NCBI GenBank assembly: GCA_043817715.1
Contig: JBDRGO010000012.1
Location: 1-19,993, forward strand
DNA: 19,993 bases
Direction of reading: 5' to 3'
DNA from: JAFGBZ01 sp043817715
GTDB lineage: Archaea; Iainarchaeota; Iainarchaeia; Iainarchaeales; JAFGBZ01
Shown here: piece by piece, positions 1 to 7,636 of the stretch
Layout of the letters: each line of letters opens with the position of its first letter
Position numbering within the stretch: position 1 is the stretch's first letter
Translations under genes and position numbers: made by a program
Notes under the pieces: model-generated
The model's input: the letters and a program-made list of their open reading frames with translations, nothing else
What the model was told of the DNA's origin: nothing
Database searches by the model: none

Positions 1-86
1 AATGATATTAATATTATTAAATTGGAAAGCCCTTTAAAGTTTCTTATTATAAAAAACCAGTTAAATTTCCTTATTTTAAATTTTTA
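1..86. other. Left-edge noncoding stretch
   Basis: Very AT-rich sequence downstream of the rel-like gene. On the minus strand it would be the 3' flank of that gene. I see no recognisable gene or strong hairpin in it. Confidence 0.4.
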
Positions 87-1994
87 TTAGTTTCTTATTA
101 CTCTTGTTACGCCAGGCACTTCTTTTGTTTTTTCCATTACTTTTTCCAATTGTTCAAGGTTTTCTGCTTTAATCTGGAAAACAAGTTTCAGTGAATTTTC
201 ATTATCTATTGCCTTGGCATTCAATAAAGGGGTGTTGTTTTCATTCAGTTTTTTCAGTACATTAATCATAAGGTCATTGCTTTTTTTTCCTAAAACAGTT
301 ATTTCAATTAATTGGTTTTTCAGGGCTTTTTGCCCCCAGTCAACTTCAGTCAGTTCAGGCGTTTTTAAGGAATTCAATTGCGGGCAGTCCTTTTTATGCA
401 CGGAATATTTTCGTTTGGTTGTCCTTATTGAAATTATTTTGTCTCCTGGAAGCGGGTTGCAGCAGCCGGCTAATTTTATTCTTGGGTCTGTTTCTTTTAC
501 AAGAAAGCAGGTTTTCTGCTGTTTTGGTTTTTTTTTCTTTAATACAATATTGAAAAACTGATTCAGCTTGTTTCTTGCCTTGTTGCTTTTTACAAATGAA
601 AGCCAACCTAGTTTTGGTTTTTGCTTTATGTCTGAAATTATTTCAACAACATCCAGATTTTTCAGCCTGTGATTCAGCGGAACAAGAACATCGTTTACTT
701 TTGCTTTCTGGCATTTTTGCCCTAATTCAGAATGAATTGAATAAGCAAAATCAATCGGGGTTGAGTCATTTGGCAGTTCAATTATTTTTCCTTTAGGTGA
801 AAGAACAAATATTTTTTCGCTTATCTGAATGTCAAATGAAGGGGAATTGCTTAGCTTCATTTCTTCTTTCCATTCCAAAAACTGCCTCATCAGAAGCAGT
901 TTAAAGTCAAGACCTGTTCTTTCATGTCCTTTATATGTCCAATGGGATGCAACTCCGTATTCTGAAATATCATGCATTTCCTTTGTCCTGATTTGAATTT
1001 CCATCGGCTTTCCTGTCGGGCTTATGACGTTTGTATGGATTGACTGGTATAGGTTTGTTTTTGGCTTGGAAATATAGTCATCGTATTCTCCGGACAAAGG
1101 AGGCCAAAGGGAATGAATTATTCCCACTGCTTCATAGCAGTCTTTCAGTCCCTTCGTAATTATTCTTAATCCGCTGATGTCATAAATTTCATCCAGTGGT
1201 TTTGATTTTCTTTTCATTTTCTGGTAAATGCTGTAAATGTTTTTTGTCCTGAAATAAATTTTTGCATCAATTCCTTTTCTTTTCAGTTCTTTTGAAATGA
1301 TTTCCTTAGCTATTTCCATTTCTTTTTCCATTTCTTTTTCATGTTTTTTTAAAGCCTCATTGATTTCCTGGTATTTTTGCGGTTCAAGTATTTCAAATGC
1401 TTTGTCTTCCATTTTGGCTTTAATTGAGTAAAGCCCCATTCTATGTGCAAGAGGGACATAAACTGAAAGAACTTTTTTTGCAAGGGCAGGAAAATCGCAT
1501 TTGCATGCTTGTTTTTCAAGCTGATCAAGCTCAAAGACAAGGTCCAAAACAACCAATTCCGGATTATTTGAACTGGCAATAATAAGTTTTGAGATTATGT
1601 CTCCTTCATTTTCATTATGGTTGTTTTCAAGCGCCCAGATTAAAAGAAGTGAATCAATCATTTTGATTGTTTCCTTTCCGAATTTTGCCGCAATGGCAAT
1701 GTTTTCAGGCCTTGAAGGAATTGTTTCATGCCTGCTGCAGTCATATGTATTATGAAGCAGTGTAGCAATAACGCTTGTTTCACTTAGGCCTGTTTCGGCG
1801 GCTTTTTCTGCACAGGAAAGCGGGTGCTCAATAAAAGGCGTCTCTATAGAAGTCAGATCATTTTCATGGACTTTTAATGCGAATTCAAATGCTTTCTTTA
1901 TTTTTTTTTCGCTGAATTTTTGATGGTGTTCCCTAAGCAATTCAAAAATTTTAATGGCTCTTTTTTTATATTCTTCTTTTTTGCTTTTATCCAC
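87..1994 (-). CDS. rel: Long RelA/SpoT homologue, hydrolase site degraded
   Basis: This 635-aa protein has the full bacterial-type long RSH layout: HD region (~30-190), (p)ppGpp synthetase (~240-360), TGS (~394-454), conserved Cys region (C511-C512, H533, C537) and a C-terminal ACT domain (~562-635). The synthetase keeps R249/K251 in a RTKNIYSIYQKM block, D272 in YDISGLR, Y316 in NLYQSIHT and E332 in EIQIRT, so alarmone synthesis from ATP and GDP/GTP is plausible. The HD pair has become HN (H81-N82) and the usual following E-D reads D-C. D151 survives, but the R-L-H-N that normally follows it is lost. I infer a RelA-like synthetase without hydrolase activity. The start is GTG at 1994 with no clear ribosome-binding site. 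It is transcribed divergently from the tpi operon. Long RSH proteins are uncommon in archaea, so horizontal acquisition is likely. Confidence 0.93.
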   Translation of the reverse strand: MDKSKKEEYKKRAIKIFELLREHHQKFSEKKIKKAFEFALKVHENDLTSIETPFIEHPLSCAEKAAETGLSETSVIATLLHNTYDCSRHETIPSRPENIAIAAKFGKETIKMIDSLLLIWALENNHNENEGDIISKLIIASSNNPELVVLDLVFELDQLEKQACKCDFPALAKKVLSVYVPLAHRMGLYSIKAKMEDKAFEILEPQKYQEINEALKKHEKEMEKEMEIAKEIISKELKRKGIDAKIYFRTKNIYSIYQKMKRKSKPLDEIYDISGLRIITKGLKDCYEAVGIIHSLWPPLSGEYDDYISKPKTNLYQSIHTNVISPTGKPMEIQIRTKEMHDISEYGVASHWTYKGHERTGLDFKLLLMRQFLEWKEEMKLSNSPSFDIQISEKIFVLSPKGKIIELPNDSTPIDFAYSIHSELGQKCQKAKVNDVLVPLNHRLKNLDVVEIISDIKQKPKLGWLSFVKSNKARNKLNQFFNIVLKKKKPKQQKTCFLVKETDPRIKLAGCCNPLPGDKIISIRTTKRKYSVHKKDCPQLNSLKTPELTEVDWGQKALKNQLIEITVLGKKSNDLMINVLKKLNENNTPLLNAKAIDNENSLKLVFQIKAENLEQLEKVMEKTKEVPGVTRVIRN

Positions 1995-2084
1995 AGAACT
2001 CAGTTAATTATTATGGGATTGATTTTTTAATAATAAGTCTACTTAATTAATTCATTAATTTAATTTTAATCAGGACTTGATTTG
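1995..2084. promoter_or_regulatory. Divergent rel/tpi promoter region
   Basis: This is a 90-bp AT-rich spacer between two divergent genes. A run of TTAATTAATT-like sequence around 2043-2068 offers a TATA-like element for the rightward operon. AATAAT-rich sequence around 2025-2035 could serve the leftward gene. There is no strong dyad, and the assignment rests on position and composition only. Confidence 0.4.
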
Positions 2085-2747
2085 ATGGAAAACATGTTTT
2101 TTTTGAATTTTAAAACCTATGAAGAAGGAACAGGCAAAAAAGCCCTTAAATTGGCGGAATTTGCGGAACAGGCATCAAATGAATCAGGAAAAAAAATTAT
2201 TCTGGTTGTTCAATCGGCGGATTTACGCTTAATAACGGAAAAAATCAAGTTAGATGTTTTTGCCCAGCATATCGATCCAATTGTTTTTGGTTCTAATACA
2301 GGAAAAATTCTTCCTGAAGCAGTAAAGCAGGCAGGCGCAAAAGGCACAATAATTAACCATGCGGAAAACAAGGTTTCAGACGAATTCATTGAAAAGGCAA
2401 TTATGAGGGCAAAAGAAAGTGGATTGAAAACAATGGCTTGCGCTGAATCAATTGAAAGGGCAAAAAAAATTGCTGAATTCAGGCCTGATTTGATTGCAAT
2501 TGAACCGCCTGAATTAATAGGGGGGGCGGTTTCTGTTTCAAAGGCAAAACCGGAAATTATTTCTGATGCAGTAAAGGAAATCCATTCAATTAATTTAATT
2601 CCTGTAATTGCAGGGGCAGGAATTAATTCATTTGAGGACGTAAAGAAAAGCATTGAATTAGGCGCAAAAGGCGTGTTTGTTGCTTCAGCAGTAGTTAAAT
2701 CAAAAAACCCTAAAGAAAAACTGCTTGAATTAATTAAAGGTCTTTAA
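2085..2747 (+). CDS. tpiA: Triosephosphate isomerase, archaeal type
   Basis: This enzyme interconverts dihydroxyacetone phosphate and glyceraldehyde 3-phosphate in glycolysis and gluconeogenesis. The ~220-aa length matches the short archaeal family (bacterial enzymes are ~250 aa). Visible motifs are N8 and K10 in LNFKTY, AQHID, the catalytic His92 in IINHAE, the catalytic Glu140 in IAIEPPELIG, and the phosphate-binding IAGAGI and GVFVASAVV near the C terminus. I chose ATG 2085. A TTG sits just before it in frame, and ATG 2094 would still leave the substrate loop intact. It is the first gene of a rightward operon, and the next gene begins one base after its stop. Confidence 0.95.
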   Translation: MENMFFLNFKTYEEGTGKKALKLAEFAEQASNESGKKIILVVQSADLRLITEKIKLDVFAQHIDPIVFGSNTGKILPEAVKQAGAKGTIINHAENKVSDEFIEKAIMRAKESGLKTMACAESIERAKKIAEFRPDLIAIEPPELIGGAVSVSKAKPEIISDAVKEIHSINLIPVIAGAGINSFEDVKKSIELGAKGVFVASAVVKSKNPKEKLLELIKGL

Positions 2748-2748
2748 G

Positions 2749-3426
2749 TTGAGCAAATTAAAGGAAATAAAAAAAGAAAAAAACCATATGGAAAAAAAAA
2801 ATAAAAAAAATATTCCTTTAATTCCGTTGATTTTAATTTCATTAATTGTTTTGGCGGTTATTTCTTTTGTTTATGGGTTTGTGTTTCTTTCAAAAGAAAG
2901 CAGTTCAAGAATTGATTCAGCTGAACTGGTTAATGGTTCTGCCTGGGCAGGAACAGAAAATGCAGAAATAACAATAGTTGTTTTTTCTGATTTTGAATGC
3001 ATGCCCTGCAGGGAAAATTACTGGAAAATGAAAAACACTTTGGCGGAATTTGAGGGAAAAATAAAATATGTTTTCAGGCATTTTCCTGCAACAAAAACAA
3101 TCAATTCATTCCGTGCGGCAGCTGCATCAAAATGCGCGCAGGAAAAAAATTTATTCTGGGAATATCATGACAAATTATTTGAATCAGCAAAGGAATTAAA
3201 TGAAAAAGAATTAATTTCTTTGGCAAAAGAATCCGGCTTGAATGAAGCTGAATTCATTGAATGCCTTTATTCAGGAAAATTTGATTCAGAAATACAGAAA
3301 GACATTAATGACGCATTAAGGTTCGGGGCAGAAGGCGCGCCCACATATTTTATCAATGGATTAAAAATGCAGTTTAGTTCATGGCAGGAATTTAATAATT
3401 TAATTGAAACAGAATTGTTAAGGTGA
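2749..3426 (+). CDS. Membrane-anchored DsbA-like thioredoxin-fold protein
   Basis: The protein has a lysine-rich cytoplasmic start, one hydrophobic segment (~22-47), then a thioredoxin fold of the DSBA/Thioredoxin_4 type facing outward. The redox motif is C84-M-P-C87, following FSDFE. The cis-proline is P198 in EGAPTYFING, and the helical insertion between them is typical of DsbA-like proteins. It probably makes or isomerises disulfides in exported proteins. The likely start is TTG 2749, one base after the tpi stop, with AAAGGT about 8 nt upstream. ATG 2788 is an alternative that still keeps the membrane anchor. It overlaps the next gene by 4 bp (GTGA), so the two are probably translationally coupled and may form a redox pair. 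The partner is unknown from sequence. Confidence 0.88.
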   Translation: MSKLKEIKKEKNHMEKKNKKNIPLIPLILISLIVLAVISFVYGFVFLSKESSSRIDSAELVNGSAWAGTENAEITIVVFSDFECMPCRENYWKMKNTLAEFEGKIKYVFRHFPATKTINSFRAAAASKCAQEKNLFWEYHDKLFESAKELNEKELISLAKESGLNEAEFIECLYSGKFDSEIQKDINDALRFGAEGAPTYFINGLKMQFSSWQEFNNLIETELLR

Positions 3427-3944
3427 AGACTTTGGTTGTTAAGGCAAAGAATTTGAATTTGAAAAAAATAAATTTAAATCTGGTTTTTATTTTTTGCATT
3501 ATTTTATTTTTTGTTTCGCTTTCTGCCTGTGTAAATCCAATCCAGAAACCATTTTCAACCTTTACTGATTCAGGAGAGCCAATATGTAAAACTGACGGAA
3601 AGCCAAATGTATTTATGTTTTCAACCAGCTGGTGTTCTCACTGCCAATGGATAGGCCCTGCATTTGAGGAAGTTGCGCAGGAATACATGAATGCAGGAAA
3701 AATACAGGCAATTCACTGGGAACTGGACAAGGAAGATGATGCACTGACCGCAATTAAAGAAGAAGAAGTTCCTGCAATGCATTTAATAATTTTCACCCAT
3801 TTCAGCCCTGATGCAGGGGTTCCAGTATTTGTTTTCGGCTGCAGGTATTACCGGATAGGAACTGCATTTGAACACGAAAACAATTTAGAAAAAGAAAAAC
3901 AGGAATTCAGGAAAGTAATTGATAAACTGCTGGAAGAAAGTTGA
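3423..3944 (+). CDS. Thioredoxin-like lipoprotein
   Basis: This 173-aa protein has a long hydrophobic signal (~18-34) ending in a lipobox-like LSAC with C36 as the probable lipidated residue. A thioredoxin-like domain follows, with a SWC71-S-H-C74 active site and a likely cis-Pro at P117 (EEVPAMHL). It is probably an extracytoplasmic disulfide reductase or oxidase. The GTG start overlaps the stop of the upstream DsbA-like gene, so the two proteins are plausible redox partners, for example one oxidising and one reducing. The family beyond thioredoxin fold is not clear. The segment after residue 120 contains an extra Cys in FGCRYY. The gap to the following Taw1 gene is 32 bp. Confidence 0.82.
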   Translation: MKTLVVKAKNLNLKKINLNLVFIFCIILFFVSLSACVNPIQKPFSTFTDSGEPICKTDGKPNVFMFSTSWCSHCQWIGPAFEEVAQEYMNAGKIQAIHWELDKEDDALTAIKEEEVPAMHLIIFTHFSPDAGVPVFVFGCRYYRIGTAFEHENNLEKEKQEFRKVIDKLLEES

Positions 3945-3976
3945 TTAAATGCAGAAACAAAGTATAGTTGGTTTAA

Positions 3977-4945
3977 ATGCTTGACTTAACTGAAAAACAA
4001 AAAGAAGAACTCCGCAAAAAACAGTATGGCTTGAAAGGGCATGCCGCGGTGCAGGTATGCAAATGGAATAAAGATGCAATACTTGGAAAAGGAGTCTGTT
4101 ATAAGCAGAAATTTTACAGTGTTGACTGCCATAAATGCCTTCAGTTCACTCCTGTTTCTTTATGGTGTTCAGAAAACTGTGTTTTTTGCTGGCGGACAAT
4201 GGAATTAATGAAAACAGTAAAACTGAAAAAATCAGATGTTCTTGATCCAAAGGATTTTGTTGATGCATTAATTGAAGAAAGGAAAAAGCTTTTGTCAGGG
4301 TTTCCGGGGAATCCAAAAACTGACCTGAAAAAATTCAGGGAAGCGCTTGAGCCAAACCATTATGCAATTTCCCTTTCAGGAGAGCCGACTCTTTACCCTA
4401 AATTGCCAGAACTTGTAAATTATTTGCGTAAAGAAAAAAAAGCACGAACTATTTTCATTGTATCAAACGGGCAGGAGCCGAAAATGCTTGAAAAAATGAA
4501 AAAAGAAAAAGCACTGCCTGACCAATTGTATATTTCGCTTGCTGCGCCGAATGAAAAAATATTCAAAAGAATTAATGCACCTATTTACAAAGATGCATGG
4601 AAAAGACTAATGAAAACTCTTTCTCTTCTTCATAAATTAAAGACAAGGACAGTGCTCCGCATTACCTTAATCAATGGAAAAAATAATTTGCCTGAATTAA
4701 TTCCTGAATGGAAAAATCTGATTTTAAAGGCAAAAACTGATTTTATTGAAGTCAAAAGCTATATGCATTTAGGCTATTCAAGAAAAAGGCTGGATAAAGA
4801 AAACATGCTTTCTTTTGAAGAAGTGAAATTCTTTGCAGAAGCACTAACAGAAGGAACTGATTATGTATACAAATCCGATTCTGAGAAGTCAATTATTGTT
4901 TTGCTTAAAAACAAGAAGAGCAAGAAACCTGATTTCTTTACCTGA
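3977..4945 (+). CDS. taw1: tRNA(Phe) 4-demethylwyosine synthase (Taw1/TYW1)
   Basis: This radical-SAM enzyme converts N1-methylguanosine at position 37 of tRNA-Phe to 4-demethylwyosine using pyruvate, the first ring-forming step of wyosine synthesis. The radical-SAM cysteines are C64-x3-C68-x2-C71 (WCSENCVFCWR). The N-terminal cysteines C28, C41 and C51/C54 correspond to the second Fe-S cluster known in archaeal TYW1, within the family signature GKGVCYKQKFY. SLSGEPTLYP and the C-terminal KSYMHLGYSRKRL are also family-typical. The 322-aa length is normal. The start is ATG 3977. It is the last gene of the tpi operon, and a T-rich stretch follows its stop. Confidence 0.95.
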   Translation: MLDLTEKQKEELRKKQYGLKGHAAVQVCKWNKDAILGKGVCYKQKFYSVDCHKCLQFTPVSLWCSENCVFCWRTMELMKTVKLKKSDVLDPKDFVDALIEERKKLLSGFPGNPKTDLKKFREALEPNHYAISLSGEPTLYPKLPELVNYLRKEKKARTIFIVSNGQEPKMLEKMKKEKALPDQLYISLAAPNEKIFKRINAPIYKDAWKRLMKTLSLLHKLKTRTVLRITLINGKNNLPELIPEWKNLILKAKTDFIEVKSYMHLGYSRKRLDKENMLSFEEVKFFAEALTEGTDYVYKSDSEKSIIVLLKNKKSKKPDFFT

Positions 4946-5033
4946 TTTCAACCAAATTCTTTCATTGTTTTTAATTCTTTCCTAGTTTTTCTAATTGATT
5001 TTTTAATTATTTGCATGGAGAAATTGATTCTTT
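4946..5033 (+). terminator. T-rich probable termination zone after taw1
   Basis: Several T-runs (for example TTTTT and TTTTTT clusters between 4960 and 5010) follow the taw1 stop with no hairpin. Archaeal termination commonly uses such nontemplate T-tracts. The same interval must also hold the pdxS promoter. Confidence 0.4.
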
Positions 5034-5040
5034 AGGGGGT
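5034..5040 (+). promoter_or_regulatory. GGGGG ribosome-binding site for pdxS
   Basis: AGGGGGT sits 8 nt before the GTG start of pdxS and supports that start. An ATG at 5043 lies in a different frame and is not the PdxS start. The same G5 arrangement precedes the two small membrane-protein genes at 13988 and 13654. Confidence 0.65.
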
Positions 5041-5047
5041 TAATGAA

Positions 5048-5932
5048 GTGGCTGAAAAAACAAAAGCAACATTTAAGGTTAAGGCAGGCCTTGCCCAGAT
5101 GCTTAAAGGCGGAGTAATAATGGATGTAGTTAATGCCAAGCAGGCAAAAATCGCAGAGAATGCCGGAGCAGTAGCAGTAATGGCTTTAGAACGGGTTCCA
5201 GCAGATATTAGGGCTGATGGCGGAGTAGCAAGAATGAGTGACCCTGAAATGATTCTTGAAATAAAGAAAACAGTAACAATTCCAGTAATGGCTAAAGTAA
5301 GAATTGGTCATTTTGTTGAAGCACAAGTAATTGAAGCACTTGGAATTGATTTTATTGATGAATCAGAAGTATTAACTCCTGCAGATGAAAAATTTCATAT
5401 AAATAAAAAAGATTTTACAATTCCGTTTGTTTGCGGAGCAGTTAATTTAGGAGAAGCACTGCGCAGGATTAATGAAGGTGCTGCAATGATTAGAACTAAA
5501 GGCGAAGCAGGAACAGGAAACATAATTGAAGCAGTAAAACATATTAGAACAATTAATTCTGAATTAGAACAATTAATTAATTCAAAAGGAAACAAATTAG
5601 ATTCACTGGCAAGAAAACACAGGGTGCCAGTTGAATTATGTAAACAAGTCCGTGAATTAAAAAAACTTCCAGTAGTTAATTTTGCTGCAGGAGGAATTGC
5701 AACTCCAGCAGATGCTGCATTAGTAATGCAGTTAGGAGTTGAAGGTGCTTTTGTTGGAAGTGGAATATTCAAATCAAGCAATCCTTTACTTAGAGCAAAA
5801 GCAATTGTTGAGGCAGTGCATAACTTTGAAGACGCAGAAAAAATAGCTAAAGCAAGCACTGGTTTAGGACAGGCAATGCCTGGACAAGAAATAGATAAAA
5901 TAGAAATCAAAATGTCTAAACGCGGATGGTAA
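5048..5932 (+). CDS. pdxS: PLP synthase subunit PdxS
   Basis: PdxS makes pyridoxal 5'-phosphate from ribose 5-phosphate, glyceraldehyde 3-phosphate and ammonia in the DXP-independent pathway. The 294-aa length is normal. Key sites are D26 in MDVVN, the imine-forming K83 in VMAKVRIGH, the second catalytic lysine K151 in MIRTKGEAGTGN, and the phosphate-binding NFAAGGIATPADAA and FVGSGIFKS. The protein is expected to form a dodecamer that binds one PdxT per subunit. The GTG start has a G5 ribosome-binding site. The glutaminase gene pdxT follows after a 98-bp hairpin-rich spacer. Codons are strongly A-ended (GCA, GTA), consistent with high expression. Confidence 0.98.
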   Translation: MAEKTKATFKVKAGLAQMLKGGVIMDVVNAKQAKIAENAGAVAVMALERVPADIRADGGVARMSDPEMILEIKKTVTIPVMAKVRIGHFVEAQVIEALGIDFIDESEVLTPADEKFHINKKDFTIPFVCGAVNLGEALRRINEGAAMIRTKGEAGTGNIIEAVKHIRTINSELEQLINSKGNKLDSLARKHRVPVELCKQVRELKKLPVVNFAAGGIATPADAALVMQLGVEGAFVGSGIFKSSNPLLRAKAIVEAVHNFEDAEKIAKASTGLGQAMPGQEIDKIEIKMSKRGW

Positions 5933-5949
5933 ACCCGTCACGCCGGGTT
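5932..5949 (+). repeat. Hairpin 1 of pdxS-pdxT spacer
   Basis: AACCCG and CGGGTT form a perfect 6-bp stem around the loop TCACGC. It begins inside the pdxS stop codon. It is the first of four adjacent hairpins and shares its loop with hairpin 2. Confidence 0.75.
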
Positions 5950-5950
5950 C

Positions 5951-5966
5951 AACTGTCACGCCAGTT
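5951..5966 (+). repeat. Hairpin 2 of pdxS-pdxT spacer
   Basis: AACTG and CAGTT form a 5-bp stem around the same TCACGC loop as hairpin 1. The octamer GTCACGCC is thus repeated 18 bp apart (5937 and 5955) while the stem sequences differ. This is the pattern expected of conserved structure with compensating stems. Confidence 0.7.
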
Positions 5967-5975
5967 GGCAGGCGT

Positions 5976-5991
5976 TGTGCTTGAAGGCACA
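5976..5991 (+). repeat. Hairpin 3 of pdxS-pdxT spacer
   Basis: TGTGC and GCACA form a 5-bp stem around the loop TTGAAG. It is weaker than the neighbouring stems and is listed because it continues the tandem hairpin series. Confidence 0.5.
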
Positions 5992-5999
5992 TTGGTACG

Positions 6000-6014
6000 A
6001 ATGCTTCGCATTCA
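6000..6014 (+). repeat. Hairpin 4 of pdxS-pdxT spacer
   Basis: GAATGC and GCATTC form a 6-bp stem around TTC; pairing only 5 bp leaves a CTTCG loop. It ends about 16 nt before the pdxT ATG, so folding could influence pdxT translation. Confidence 0.65.
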
Positions 6015-6030
6015 TCATTAGTGATATTAA

Positions 6031-6609
6031 ATGAAAACAATCGGAGTTCTTTCTTTCCAAGGAAGTTTTGCAGAGCATTTAAATTGCATTAAGGAATTAA
6101 ACCTTACTCCGCAAAAAATAAAATCAGTTAAAGAATTACAAAAATGTGATGCATTAATTATTCCTGGAGGAGAAACAACCACGCTCCGCAAACTGCTTGT
6201 TTCTTCAGGATTAAAAAAAGAAATTTATTCAAAAGCAAAACAAGGATTTCCAGTTTATGGTACTTGTGCTGGAGCAATTCTTTTAGCAAAAAAAATCAAT
6301 GAAGAAAAACCAGTGCTCCCCTTAATTGATGTTTTAATTGAAAGAAATGCTTATGGTTCTCAATTAGAATCATTTGAAAAAAAAATTAAAATTAATGCAA
6401 AAGAATTTAATAATTCAGAAAAATTATTTAATGCAGTGTTTATCCGTGCTCCGCAAATTAAATCAATTCTTTCTAATAAAGTTGAAGTATTAGCTGAATG
6501 CGAAAAAAAACCAGTCATGTTAAGGCAAGGCAACATCTTGGTTTCAATGTTTCATCCAGAATTAACTAATGATTTAAGGATTCATGAGTATTTCATTTCA
6601 TTAATTTGA
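6031..6609 (+). CDS. pdxT: PLP synthase glutaminase subunit PdxT
   Basis: This class-I glutamine amidotransferase feeds ammonia from glutamine to PdxS. The 192-aa length is typical. The catalytic triad is visible as C79 in YGTCAGAI, H175 and E177 in FHPELT. The oxyanion-loop motif reads IPGGETTTL rather than the usual GGES. ERNAYGSQLESF and FIRAP are also characteristic. The start is ATG 6031. It lies 98 bp after pdxS with a hairpin-rich spacer between them, and the last 17 bp overlap the convergent dihydrouridine synthase gene. Confidence 0.97.
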   Translation: MKTIGVLSFQGSFAEHLNCIKELNLTPQKIKSVKELQKCDALIIPGGETTTLRKLLVSSGLKKEIYSKAKQGFPVYGTCAGAILLAKKINEEKPVLPLIDVLIERNAYGSQLESFEKKIKINAKEFNNSEKLFNAVFIRAPQIKSILSNKVEVLAECEKKPVMLRQGNILVSMFHPELTNDLRIHEYFISLI

Positions 6610-7525
6610 TTATTTCTTTTAGTTCGTCAATTTCCTTGCTTTTACTTATCCTTTCCCTTATTTTGCCTGCTCCGTAATTTCCTTTAAAAAACCACATTGC
6701 ATTTAATTTAGTTTCATTAAAATCACAATTGAATTTTTTACTTAAAAAAAGAAATCTTTTAAGTAATTCTTTTCTTTTATTTTCTTTTTCTTCTTCACTT
6801 AAATTCAAAAAATTCAAATCAAATACTTGTGGATTTCCAATCGCTTTTCTTCCAATCATTGCATAATTACAAAACCTTTGTTCAATTAGTTTTATGCCTT
6901 GCTTCGCAGATTCAATATCTCCGTTTCCAGTTAAAGGAATTTCACTTAATTCAAATGCTTTTTTTATTTCTTGCCAGTTTGCTTTTCCTGTGTAACCTTG
7001 TTTCGCAGTGCGACCATGAAGTGTCCAAGATTTTGCGTTTGTTGAATTTGCTAACTCCGTAATTTTTTTTGTTTCAGTTTTATCAAACCCTATTCTTGTT
7101 TTGAATGTAACTGGCTTTTTGGTTGCTCCGCAAACTGCATTAATTATTTCCTTCATTTTTTTCAGGTTCTTCAAATGTGCTGCTCCGCGTTTTGAGCCGA
7201 GTATTTTGTTTGCAGGACAACCAAAATTCAAGTCAATTAAATCAAATTCTTTTTCCACTAATTCAAGTGCTTGCAGGAATTCTTTTTCATTTTCGCCAAC
7301 TAACTGCACTCCGCAAGGTCTTTCTTCTTTTGAAGGAATTATTTCTTTTTTTATTTCTTTATTATTAATTAGTGCTGTTCCGTGAGTCATTTCAGTAAAA
7401 GTAAATCCTGCTCCTTGTTCTTTGCAAAGCACACGGAATGCCTTGTTGGTATAACCAACCATTGGCGCAAGGCATATTGGCGAATTAATTGGAATTTTGC
7501 AGTAACTGAATTTTTTGTCTTTCAT
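6593..7525 (-). CDS. dus: tRNA-dihydrouridine synthase
   Basis: This FMN/NADPH-dependent TIM-barrel enzyme reduces specific uridines in the tRNA D-loop. Motifs are the FMN-binding LAPMVGYTNKAFR at the N terminus, the catalytic C103 in LNFGCPANK, FKTRIGFDK, SWTLHGRT (conserved His and Arg), GNGDI and MIGRKAIGNP. The ~310-aa length is typical. The start is ATG 7525, with GAGG about 9 nt upstream. Its 3' end overlaps pdxT by 17 bp in convergent orientation. The exact uridine position cannot be read from the sequence. Confidence 0.95.
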   Translation of the reverse strand: MKDKKFSYCKIPINSPICLAPMVGYTNKAFRVLCKEQGAGFTFTEMTHGTALINNKEIKKEIIPSKEERPCGVQLVGENEKEFLQALELVEKEFDLIDLNFGCPANKILGSKRGAAHLKNLKKMKEIINAVCGATKKPVTFKTRIGFDKTETKKITELANSTNAKSWTLHGRTAKQGYTGKANWQEIKKAFELSEIPLTGNGDIESAKQGIKLIEQRFCNYAMIGRKAIGNPQVFDLNFLNLSEEEKENKRKELLKRFLFLSKKFNCDFNETKLNAMWFFKGNYGAGKIRERISKSKEIDELKEIIKLMK

Positions 7526-7636
7526 TAATTATTTCCTCTTTAGTTAAATTTAAATTTTCAGAGGTTATTTGTAATATTTGATGGGAAAATTTATTGCATG
7601 GAGGATTTAAAGGGAAAGTCCGCAATAGAGAAATAG
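7526..7636. other. Noncoding stretch before swivelling-domain remnant
   Basis: No convincing reading frame. It contains the dus ribosome-binding region at its left edge and a GGGAAAGTC-like segment at 7612 that could pair imperfectly with GACAGTTCCC at 7640-7649. This part is probably degraded sequence of the gene whose 3' end survives next door. Confidence 0.35.

Noticed and set aside
2210..2653. Long open frame antisense to tpiA
   Set aside because: Composition-driven mirror of a clearly conserved gene; its translation shows no recognisable motif.
5395..5910. Long open frame antisense to pdxS
   Set aside because: Opposite strand of a highly conserved gene, with Pro/Ser-rich low-information translation.
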